DNA of 64,000 bases from Typha latifolia (taxonomy: Eukaryota; Streptophyta; Magnoliopsida; Poales; Typhaceae), in the NCBI GenBank assembly GCA_019914945.1, contig CM034099.1, positions 16,332,704-16,396,703 of the forward strand, given 5' to 3'. The stretch's first letter is position 1; each line of letters begins with the position of its first letter. Made by a program: the position numbers and the translations under genes. The notes below the pieces were generated by a model, which saw only the letters and a program-made list of their open reading frames with translations, ran no database searches and was not told where the DNA came from. Shown here in pieces: positions 37,675 through 47,734 of this stretch.

Positions 37675-39821
37675 CTATAAACCATACTTTCTCTTATTTC
37701 TATTATTGACAGTGTATGTACTGGCTAAGTACTTTGAGTTTGCAAGTTCCCGTGGAACAACAGCTCCTGCAGATTTTAGATTCTGCACAAGCTCCCTGAA
37801 CAACTTCTTGTCCCCCTCATTCACAAAGACAATTGCTGTTCCTTCTTGTCCCATTCTAGATGCCCTTCCAACCTGATGAACATACTCGTCCATAGAATTC
37901 GGCATGTCAAAGATTATCACCTGGCATACCTTCAAAAGATCTATTCCACGTCCCAGAACTCCAGTAGAAACAATCACTGGGATTTCTCCCATCAAAAACA
38001 TTCTCAAAATGTCCCTCCTGTCCTTCATTGTCTTCTCTCCATGAATAGAAAGAGCTCTCAACCCAGTAGCAACATTAATTGCTTCAGATAAAAGATCAGC
38101 TCCTACTCTTGAACCCACAAACACTACAACAGGAGGCTTATAGTGCTGCTTGCTCATCAATATCTCGAAGAGCTTTTTCTTCTTCTGTTTAGATTCTACC
38201 CAAATGGCAATCTGCTTCACGGACTTGCTTGATCTACTTGGCTTCCCAGAATATATGTATATCAAATCTTTAGCAATTGTGTTTGCCATCTTCTCAACCT
38301 CTTGAGAAATCGTTGCTGAGAACATCAATACTTGGGGATGTGAAAGTGCTCGAAAGATTTGCATAACCTGATCTTGGAATTCTTTCTGCAACATACAATC
38401 CACCTCATCCAATACTAGGAGAGAAACCTCGCTAAGCTCAACATCGTATTTGGAAAGGAGATCAATCAATCTGCCTGGTGTGCCCACAATTAACTCGACC
38501 CCATTCTGTATACGGTAGATTTGCCCAGCTAAGGCTTCTCCACCAACAACAAGGGCAGTCTTAAAAGGCAGACCCTTTCCAAGCACCTTTGCTTGCTCTT
38601 CCACCTGCACACATAGCTCTCTAGTTGGAGCAAGAACCATTGCCAAAGGCTTCTTCTCCTCTGCAAGACACTTTGAACGAATTCGTGTACAATGAGAAAC
38701 AATAGGAACTAGAAAAGAAGCTGTTTTCCCAGAACCAGTGTCAGCAGAAACAAGCAAATTTTTATTAAGCAGTGCAGCAGGGATGGATTGCATTTGAACT
38801 GGAGTTGGAATAATATACCCAGCAGTTTCAAGATTTTGTTCAAGCTTTTGAGGGAGATCACATGAAGTGAAAGACAACACAGGATCAGGAACGAACTGTC
38901 CCTTCACACAGATGTCAATCTTGCTTCTCAAAGATTCAATCTGGGCCCTGTTTAAGCCCTGCGAGATAGTTATATTGTCATCTCTGACATAAAAACACTC
39001 ATCACTCATGGGAATATTTACACGGCGGGGAGGTCTCAAAGCTGGCATTGTAGTATCAGCATGCCTGGAAAGGAGAATGTTTTTGCATTCCATGCTGCAA
39101 ATGTCATCGTCAGTCTTATCACATATGTACTCCCCGTAACGTCCACAAATAACACAACGTGGCTCCCCAGGAAGGGCTTCTCTCTGTTCACAGCTTCTCT
39201 CCTTCACAGATGATTCTGCATGAGAAACGTCACATAAATAGTTAATAGATGCTTTAAATTCTGCATTTCATATACAATGCAGGTATAAAAATGCTTTCTA
39301 CTTGGGGTTTATGGGCCAGCAGCTAGTGCAGTAACTTCGCAACACTACGGGTAATGTTGAAGTTCAGTTGTTGGACATGAAAGGATGATGGAATTATTAT
39401 TGGTGAATAACCAAATTTACTATCCAAAACGACAACGCAATTAGAACTTGTAGGACAAATTACAGTAAGCACTTCTTATGAAAGTCCCAGGTCTATTTCC
39501 TTCAAATTACATATTATAGCAAGCAGAAGCATTACTTTTCTTTCAGTAAAAGTTACATGACCTAAAAGAAAATATTTATAAAAAGCATACAAGATGATGC
39601 ACATGATTATTCTACGTTATGCTTATAAGATGGATAAAGTTGATACTTGATATAAGTTCAACTAGATCCATTTACAGAATCCTGAGATAGGATGAGAAAC
39701 CAACAAACTCCAGGCACCACACACAATAGAGGCAGTGAAAGGAAACAAACAAGATCATAGTACCATACTAGTTATTACCTGCAGCAGAAGAATCAGTCAA
39801 ATTATTCTCATTGCTCTCCAT
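37675..39821 (-). CDS. RH41: DEAD-box RNA helicase with HIT-type zinc finger (RH41)
   Basis: Two coding exons, 39779-39821 and 37675-39215, join in frame to 527 residues. A short N-terminal leader is followed by an HIT-type zinc finger (CVICGRYGEYICDKTDDDIC then SMEC, about residues 30-60). This pairing with a DEAD-box core is the signature of plant RH41 (At3g02065). Helicase motifs in order: Q motif near PTPVQMQSIP, motif I ADTGSGKT, Ia APTREL, Ib TPGR, motif II DEVD instead of DEAD, III SAT, V TGVLGRGID, VI HQVGRASR. It is predicted to be an ATP-dependent RNA helicase, probably nuclear; the exact substrate is unknown. A further intron (39865-40983) splits the 5' UTR, with the first leader exon ending at 40984. 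Decayed copies of its tail lie just downstream. Confidence 0.94.
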
Positions 39822-39864
39822 TCCGGTGCTAGCAAGACTCCCAAGTAATGATGAAACCAGTGAA

Positions 39865-42194
39865 CTGTGTAAACAACAAATAGTTATGTTAACAGGGTTC
39901 AATTATTAGTTCCAATCTCTCCTCTTAGATATTAGTGTATTACCCTTGAAATTAAATATGAATAAATGAAAATAGTCAAGAAAAGAAACAATATAGTCAC
40001 TTACAAAGTTCATGCACAGGAAAATGGTAGTCACTCACAAAGTTTATGCACAGGAAAATTATAGATAATGACTCCTTATCCAGAAGATCAAGCAGGAACA
40101 GAAAAAAAAAACCCTGGAATGTATAACCAGAGTGTTGACAACGTGAATATAAATGTTCAAGGAAATTGAAAAATGAAAAATAAAGTTCTAAATCAACTGC
40201 AGCTCCAAGATAGTCAAATTACTAGATATCCAAAATAGCATTTTAAGGGTATCGATTTTGCTGATTAATTTGTATATAACCGAAATGGCTCTGTAAAATA
40301 TTCACAAGAGTTCTAAGGGTTAGCAATTTACCTTCCTTTTGTGAAAGGAAAGATATAATCCATCATATAAGATACTTTTACATAGTCAAATACAAAATTT
40401 TAGACCATCAATATAGATCGATAATCAATATATATTTCTTATTTTTCATTAAACCCATACCACTCTTTAAGGCCTGCCATCAATGTTGTGAAAGGAAATT
40501 ATGCGAGCACCTATGTAGTTTAGCAGTAAATTTATTGAAAACAATCTATATAATATATATAATTTCAAAAACATAGCATATTGAGCATTTTACAGGTTAT
40601 TAAACTAATAAATAGGTATAGATTGCTACAATGTATACATGGACAATCATCTTTATAAAATGAAACTTCTCCTCGAACAAGATTAAACTTCACAATCTTG
40701 CGACTTCTCGAGTAAACCAACAAGTAGACATCTTCGACAAAGAAGATGAGTTGATTACTCCCCCCACCACCATATTAATCAGTAAATAGGTATCAACAAT
40801 GTTATATGCATCATTTGCATCCAGTATGTAAATGATTAGTATTCAGTTAAACAATCTCATTCACACGGTCTCAAAATCGGCCTTTAAATCCTCAAGAATT
40901 GTCCCCCTCGAGAAGCTGAAGAGGACGAGAGGATAGAAGAGAAAATAGAGCGAGCTAAAGAGAGAGAAGAATTGGGATCGTACCTGTGGAGGTCTTGTTA
41001 AGGAGAAGAAGGCGAGGATAGTGATGGGTTATTTGTTCCTCTTAGAAATAGGGGTTTGCCGGGTTGGGCATAGTCAAAACGGATCGGATTGTGGAAAACT
41101 TATATCCGTATCCACTTATATTTTCTATTTTCCTTATAGCATAATTAGTATATATTTATGAAAACATATTTCAGATTCACATTAAAAAAATAAAAATGAT
41201 GTCATATTATTCTCTTATTTTACTATTTTATGATATTTTGAATTATAAATAAATAAATCCGATAATATTCTTTAGTGTTAAATATATTTTATTTTTTTCT
41301 TGATTTAAAATCACTTTATCCTATTGCATTTAATTTTATATCACTAAATAATTCTCTAATTACTGCTACTATGAAATTAAAAATATCATTAATAGGATAC
41401 CTAAAATTACCAAAATGTACTATTTTGTCACAAATAGTACGAGAGTATGAGTACTCCCTTGAAGCTACGTTACTATAGTTAGAAAGGATTTCAATGACAT
41501 TTTTTTTAAATAGAAATTATTTTCCCTAATTTGTTAGGAAATTTTATTAGCCTCTTATTTTACTATTTTTAAAAATTCCAGCACAACGTTAAAAACTTAA
41601 TACTTTTTATCAGTATGCTTAGTCCATGTGACACTCCACCTTCTTTACAAAATAGAATAAACTTTAAAGTAAAGATAATATAAAAATAAAAAAAAAGAAA
41701 GAAATAGATTTTAATAACACTTAGAAAAAACAAACTTTCTAAGTAAAATTCTCATTTTCTAGGTAAAATTCTCATTTCTATTTCATTCATTAACATTTTA
41801 GATAGATTACAGGTAACAAGTTCGTGCCTTAGGAAAAAAAAATTAGCTACTAAATTTCCGAAAAAATATTTAAGAGGCCAATAATAAAATTAAGAAAGGC
41901 TATCTCTTGTCCTTAACAATTTACATGTGGATAAATTCAAGACTTGTCAACCAATATATAAACTTAAGTCTTATCTAATTATCGTAGTATCTCTCGAGTC
42001 AAGCTTTGCTATTGAATTGGTTAAGCACGTGAATTAGTGAGACACTCCAATACCATATAGGATTATTGGGATACGGATATGAATTTGGATCCAATTTCAC
42101 AATCTACTCGGTCGGATCCGATCCACTTACACCCTGACCTTCAACTTCGACCCTTCTCCTCTAGTGCTCTCCGCGTCCTTCCTCGCACCCAACC
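39865..42194. other. RH41 leader intron and shared region between RH41 and RPC6
   Basis: RH41 (-) and RPC6 (+) are divergent. The RH41 leader intron covers 39865-40983 (acceptor TTTACACAG, donor CCACAG|GTACGA). From about 41050 to 42137 the spacer is AT-rich between two GC-richer inverted segments: ACGGATCGGATTGTGG with ATATCCGTATCC near 41080, and their opposite-strand counterparts near 42060-42130. It may be a decayed element occupying most of the shared promoter. No matching target duplication was found. RPC6 promoter elements were not recognised. Confidence 0.5.
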
Positions 42195-42911
42195 ATGAGC
42201 GGCCGCTCCCCTATGCTAACCCAGAAGCGTCCCCGGCCACCCTCCTCCGCCTCCTCTACCCCCTCCCTCCCGGAGCCGGAGCGCCTCATCTACGGTCTCA
42301 TCAAGCCCCGGGAGAACATGGGGATCCTGATCGCCGACATCAGGAAGGAGACCAACCTCCCCTCCGCCATCGTCCGCAAAGCCCTCAAATCCCTTCAGTC
42401 AAAGAACCTCGTCAAGGACGTCGTCAACGTCCACAACAAGATCCAGAAGATCTACATGGCCGTCGAGTTCGAGCCCTCCAGGGAGATCACCGGCGGCACC
42501 TGGTACTCCGACGGCAATCTCAACATGGATTTCATCAGCGATGTGCGAAACAAGTGCTTGGCGCAGATCACGAAGCTTAGGGTTACCACCATCGAGGGCA
42601 TTTGGAAGGGGATTCAGAGATCGGAGGGTAGTAAGATGGAGATTTCTCTCCAGCAGATCGTGGAGATCGTTCAGGCCTTGGTTTTGGATAAGGAGGTGGA
42701 TGAGGTGAAGAGCAGCGGGGTGGGAGAGTTCGCGGCGGTGCCTGTCGGGAAGATTTGCTATAAGAAGTCGGAGAGAGCGGCTAGTAACGTCGGGGCTTTG
42801 GCTATGTTGCCGTGCGGCGTGTGCCCGCGGATAAGTGAGTGCACGCCGGATGGGGTTATCTCGCCGAAGACTTGCGTCTACTACAACAAATGGCTTCAAT
42901 TGGAGTTTTAG
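42195..42911 (+). CDS. RPC6: DNA-directed RNA polymerase III subunit RPC6 (C34)
   Basis: Single open frame of 238 residues starting MSGRSPMLTQKRPRP in good context (AACCATGAGC). It covers the RPC34/RPC6 family: tandem winged-helix domains (about residues 27-80, IYGLIKPRENMGILIADIRK, and 85-170, YMAVEFEPSREITGGTWYSD with DFISDVRNKCL), and the C-terminal segment with CGVCPRISECTPDGVISPKTCVYYNKWL, which resembles the Fe-S/Cys region of this subunit. In the family C34 joins the C82-C34-C31 subcomplex of Pol III, contacts TFIIIB and helps open the promoter for tRNA and 5S genes in the nucleus. The coding region is intronless. The N-terminal coding part is strongly GC-rich next to AT-rich flanks. 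A donor-like CAAAG|GTATAA at 42970-42980 suggests an intron in the 3' UTR. Confidence 0.95.
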   Translation: MSGRSPMLTQKRPRPPSSASSTPSLPEPERLIYGLIKPRENMGILIADIRKETNLPSAIVRKALKSLQSKNLVKDVVNVHNKIQKIYMAVEFEPSREITGGTWYSDGNLNMDFISDVRNKCLAQITKLRVTTIEGIWKGIQRSEGSKMEISLQQIVEIVQALVLDKEVDEVKSSGVGEFAAVPVGKICYKKSERAASNVGALAMLPCGVCPRISECTPDGVISPKTCVYYNKWLQLEF

Positions 42912-43548
42912 ATTTGAAGTGGTGAGTTCAGGGGAGAAGCAGTCATGGTCTCTCTGATGAATGATATGCAAAGGTATAATTTTGTTTCTTTCTTCTATTA
43001 TTTATTTTGATTCCACTGCAATTCTCACTGAAAACGGTAACTGTTTGTTGTATACACTCTATGTAAGCTTTAGTGGTAGAACAAGTAGAAACATCTGAAC
43101 AAGATTAAATTAAAGAAATAATGTAATCACTTATCACTTGTCACTTGATCACACCTGCCATCATGGCATATAAAATTGTGTTATGGAGAAGTACAAACAA
43201 CAAATGTTTTCATATATAGCACATAGTAAAAACCATATACACAACTTTATTTGTCTTAAATTGTAATAGTTTTATCTATGGACTACTAACTACTATATGC
43301 ACTTGCCTACTGCTTATTCATCTTATGGTTCGTTCACTTGATACTTTGTTGATTTGTGCACTACTTTTGGTAGTTGAATGTCTTAAATCTATTTTGTTGA
43401 TGATGTTTGATAGAACTTTCATTTATATTTGCATATCATGGTTTAATTATGGGAGTAAGAACATGTCATCCAATATGACAGTCTTGTTCTAATCTATTTA
43501 GCTACAAATTACAAACTTCAATGACTTACTATCGAGGAACTTTGTTAA
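42912..43548 (+). other. 3' flank of RPC6
   Basis: No coding sequence recognised. A plausible 5' splice site follows the stop by about 65 nt, so the transcript may continue into spliced 3' UTR exons. AT-rich, ending at the hAT target duplication. Confidence 0.4.
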
Positions 43549-43754
43549 GGTTGGAGTAGGGGTGGCAAAATTTGACTAGACCTGATGACCCGACTTGATG
43601 ACCTGACTCTTCGGCTTTGGGTCATAAACGGGTCAACCCGCCTAACCCGTTTAATAATAGGGTCGTGTTCGGGTTTATACTACTAACCCGTTTTGACCCG
43701 TTTAAGCATACGGGTCAGGTCAGGTCGGGTCAACCCGCTAACTCGTTTGACCCA

Positions 43755-43758
<4 letters not shown>

Positions 43759-43797
<39 letters not shown>
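43759..43797. repeat. (AT)n microsatellite
   Basis: About 19 perfect AT units inside the left arm of the hAT-like element. Confidence 0.95.
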
Positions 43798-43802
<5 letters not shown>

Positions 43803-43984
43803 AAACCCTAAATCTAATTACATTTACCCTAACACGTCACCTCTCCACTCCTCTCTAGCCGCCTCAACATAATGGGAAAAAAATTTTGCTCGCCTTTGTC
43901 TGCCGCCTCTGCCTCATCCTCCCACTTCGCCTACGCCCTCATCCTCCGCTCCCTCCCATGGACGGCAACCCTCCCCTCTCCTTC

Positions 43985-44240
43985 TCTTGATGCAACCCTC
44001 TCGTTGTGGTCTTCTCCTTCGATCGCAACCAGCAGCTGAACCTAATCGTTGTCGGCGGTCTAGTTGACATTGAGGACCGCCTCGCCGTCGAGATCTACGA
44101 TCTGGCAGCGGGGAGATGGGAACTCTGTTCTCTTCTCCCTGTCAACTTCAGATCTGGCAACTCCTCCCAGTGGTTGTCGTCGGTGCTGCTCTCGGTGGTT
44201 GTTGCCGGCGCTTCTCCCGAAGCTGCGACTGCTCTTCTTC
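43985..44240 (+). pseudogene. F-box/kelch-like gene fragment inside the hAT element
   Basis: In the plus frame beginning near 44006 the product reads VVFSFDRNQQLNLIVVGG, then DIEDRLAVEIYDLAAGRWEL, then NFRSGNSSQWLSS. The VVGG...VEIYDLAAGRWEL pattern is the kelch-repeat beta-strand signature, and the DFRSGNSS-WLSS block matches plant F-box/kelch proteins of the At1g23390 type. The reading then drifts and stops. There is no F-box and only about one and a half kelch repeats, so this is a captured fragment, not a gene. Confidence 0.65.
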
Positions 44241-44627
44241 GTGCTCGGGATCTACACATGCTAAAATTAATAGAATTGTAAATTTTATGTTTGAATGAGT
44301 TTTGAGATGATTTGTTTGTTTAATATATTATTTATATAGAATAAATTTTAAATTTTATATAGGGTAATCGGGTTAGACGGGTCGTGTTAACATGACCTAT
44401 TTATTAAACGAGTTAGATGGGTTGTGTTACCGTGTTGTGTTAACACAACCCGTTTATTAAATGGGTTAGACGGGTCGTGTCATGTTACCCGTTTAATAAT
44501 CGAGTCGTGTTCGTGTCTAATAAATACAACCCGAAAAAAATATTAATCAGGTCGTGTTTGTGTTAGGGTAAAGTTGATCTGACCCGAACCCGCTTAACCC
44601 AACCCGATTGCCACCCATAGGTTGGAG

Positions 44628-47600
44628 TCTGTCAGAAGACTAACATTATGCTATTACTTAGAAATTTCTAGGGAGAGGCAGTTTTGATTTAAAATGGCAA
44701 GAAGGCAAGGTTTGAAAATAATTTAATAATGTAGGATGCAAGGTGGAAGTTTCCCTATTGGATATTTATTTTGTCAAGATCTATTATGAGGTTCTTGTGA
44801 TAGCTGAAATGATAATGTTTTCTCTACGTCAATCAAAGGATGAAAGAGTAAGCTTTGCAACTTTTATTTGTGTAGTAAATCTGACAGAATCATTAGGTAC
44901 TGGGGTGATCCCTGAAGGGAAAAATTAGAACTCAGATGGAGTTTTTTCTTCCTCTAGGAGAATCTTCCATCAAACCCTGTTTCTTTTGGATAATGGGGAA
45001 GTAAGAAACTGCTCCAAGTTATAACCTGAATGAATCAACTATTCGTAATAGTTTGAAGCAAATATATTTATGAAAATATGGTCATAAAATGAGCCAGTTT
45101 GCTGCTTCAAAACCAGAACATTGGAGTTAGAGATTTTGGAATCTTACATGCTTACTGCTTGTTTATCTGACGCGAGTTGTTAAGAGGAATTGTCAGGTTT
45201 ATAATGCTCATCCTTCTAGGAAAGCCTGATTGTGAAGGTACTAGATCTTTTTTGTTTTTACATCTAGATTTGGTGGAAGAAGTTATAAGTGTAATATACA
45301 GGTATTTCTGTTATGAAGCTGAGAAGCTTGGACAACCACAACTAAGATGATTAACCCTAGTGGGATACACAAAAGTTCCTGTGCTTGCAGGTTCAGACAG
45401 TATATGCCTAGCTTGTAGCAAGTTTTTATATAATGTATTGATTTTGTTGTGTATCTCTTTTTTGCTTGCAGCTACATAATAGGAATTAACATATTTGAAA
45501 TTTTATTTATGGCTCCTTGTATGCCATCCATTTCAACTTGAATTTGCATATTTTAAACACTGAAGATAATTCCAGTAGTGTCCTTATTTTGATTGATGAT
45601 ATTACTCAGCGTATGTTAAATTGTCAAATTCTCTGCCCCCGTTTGTACTAATTGTCTTCATTGTAAACCTCTATGGTATCGCTTAAATTATACATTTGAT
45701 ATTTGGCATACTGCTGTGTCTGAGCATGATGTCAGACATCTTTCTCTTTACAGTGCATCTATCCATGTGAATATAATATTGGTGATGCATTGCTCACGAC
45801 TGCAGCTTCTAGGATATATATCAAGTGTCAACTGTTTACTTATATTCTGCAGCATTTTGCAATAACAATTCTGAGTGTGATAATCCCTGTCATTATATTC
45901 ATAGCTCTTATAAGTAGTCATGCTGCATGTTGTAGAGTTTTTATTGTTAGGATATTTCTTTTGCAGTTCGCTTCACAAATTGCATGTGAATTTTCTCTTC
46001 CAAAATTATTCTGACTTAAGAGTTTGTATTTGCATATTACATATGTAACTCAAATCTGACACTGCAGAATTATCGTTCCAAGCATGCTCCCCTCCCGAAC
46101 ACTGAAAGGGGCATCCATCGTAAGCTTGTGGATCCAATTTTATGCACTGAAAGTGAATTAGTTTTCTTCTGCAATGAAGTTCTATTTGCAGCAATCCATG
46201 GTGAAACGAGGCGATATGATCAAACTGTTCCTGTAATTTGCCCATCAACAGAGTTGTTGCTATTGCTATGTCGATAAACAGCTTTTCGCGTACTTAAACT
46301 GGTTCATTCATGTTTCTTCTTGTCGTATGAGTATACTCTTTAAGTAACTTGTTCTTGTATTGTGTCAGCTAAGATGTGTATTGCCTTTTTTTTTCAGTGA
46401 ATAAAAAGTTATACTACTTGAAGCGAAAAATGAGCAAAATCTATTTCTCGCTGTTACTTGATCCATTTTCACAGGATATCTTTTTGGGGATATCTGGGTG
46501 ATTCGAACAAGAATTATTCCAGGGATCTAACACTTGTAATAGAGCTTATGACTGGCTTAGTGAGGACTAACCATCCTAATCAAGACCTCAATTATAACAT
46601 CTCTAAAACAAAAACAAAAAAGAAATAATAATAAAGCTTGTCCGAGCGGAGCATAAACAGTAAAATGGGTTCGAGATCTAATATATATTATGTATAGATC
46701 TAATAGTTCTTAACATCACATAATTATTATTTAAAATTTTAATAAACCTTTATCCAATTCAAGCTTAAATCAAACTTGAACCTACTGACTTGATTAAGGA
46801 CTAATTTAAGATTGAATTGGACTTGCATTTGGCTCATTTAAAGCTTGAGCTCAGATCAAGCTCAAATTAGACTCGAATTGAGCTCAGTTTGATAGAATCA
46901 AATCCGAGCATTAACATAATTTTAGAGCCTAAAATTTAATTTTGAGCTGAATTTGATAATACCTGAGCTAGCATAGACCCTAGCTATATCAGATTTCAAG
47001 CTAAGATTAAAGATAAATGCAAGGGGAAAGATCGGTCATAATTTTTGCATGCATGTGTTCTGCCACTTTTCTACTTGATTTATAGTTGTTGAATTAAAAT
47101 GTAATTAATGTTTCTGAAGGACTTGTGTAATAATTATAACTCGATTACACTTGAGGACTTAACCCTTTTAGGTTAATCCTAACCAAGACTAAGCTACTAA
47201 TAGTTGCACTTAAGGAGAGTAGAAAACCATTATGGCAAGCATTAGACAACCCTAATCAACAATGTATAAAAGGGAGGCCAGAGAAGGAGGAGGAGCCATT
47301 GTTTTGGAAAGAATGAAGCAAATAAGGAAGCATCTAAAACGTTCCGGAAGGCGAATAATGTATCCGGGAAACTCTCGTTATCCTAGCCGGATAACTTGGT
47401 ACTGTAATTAATTAGTTTGAACTTTATCCCGAATAAGTTTAAGAATATATGACTAGTTTGGAAAGGAGGACTTCCATTAATACACAATGAAGTCCATATT
47501 AGCTCGTAATGGAGATCCAATTAATTGCACGAAATTTTCCTACGTAAAATAAGAAGATTAATGGAGAAATCTCCGGAGTAGTAACCGTTAGTCTTTAGTC

Positions 47601-47734
47601 TTAATTAGTCTCCAAGACGTTTCAATTCACCTTCGCAGTTAATATATATATATGAGACGAGAACACCTTGTGTTAATGTCAAAGAGTTAATTACTACTAT
47701 TCTCTTCATCTTCTTCTCAGTTTAAGCTACAAAA
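44628..47734. other. Spacer: possible RPC6 3' UTR exons, repeat arm and PG promoter
   Basis: No conserved coding sequence was found. Acceptor-like CTGCAG sites at about 45855 and 46065, and an AATAAA-type signal at about 46400 after a mixed-composition stretch (46065-46260), would suit spliced 3' UTR exons of a plus-strand transcript, possibly RPC6. This is weak. From 46740 a diverged repeat arm follows. A TATA-like TATATATATAT at 47643-47653, about 85 bp before the ATG at 47735, is a good promoter candidate for the polygalacturonase. Confidence 0.4.
46740..46985 (-). repeat. Solo arm related to the hAT-like element at 34489
   Basis: On the minus strand this reads TAGGGTCTATGC..., then CAGCTCAAAATTAAATTTTA and GAGCTCAATTCGAGTC. 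This follows the left arm of the 34489-35114 element (TAGGGGTGT..., GGCTCGAAATTAATTTTGAG, GGCTCAATTCAACTCGAG). The opposite arm was not found, so it is a truncated or decayed copy. Confidence 0.5.

Larger units (their letters stand above)
43557..44619. mobile_element. Non-autonomous hAT-like element carrying a kelch-like gene fragment
   Basis: A 1063-bp unit flanked by a perfect 8-bp duplication GGTTGGAG (43549-43556 and 44620-44627). Termini TAGGGGTGGCAA on the left and, reverse-complemented, TATGGGTGGCAA on the right fit hAT ends. Long subterminal arms carry repeated GGGTC, CCCGTTTA and ACGGGTCGTGTT words in opposite orientation. Between the arms are a (TA)n tract (43759-43797) and a GC-rich gene-like segment (43830-44280). 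No transposase is present, so movement would need enzyme in trans. It sits about 650 bp downstream of the RPC6 stop. Confidence 0.85.

Noticed and set aside
41050..42137. Considered a hAT-like element like those at 34489 and 43557.
   Set aside because: The left end TAGGGGTTTGCC and the right end (reverse complement CAGGGTGTAAGTGG) do not share an 8-bp flanking duplication, so the class is left open.
42399..42971. Open frame of 190 codons on the minus strand opposite RPC6.
   Set aside because: Product of the GC-rich RPC6 coding sequence read backwards; RPC6 family motifs are clear on the plus strand.
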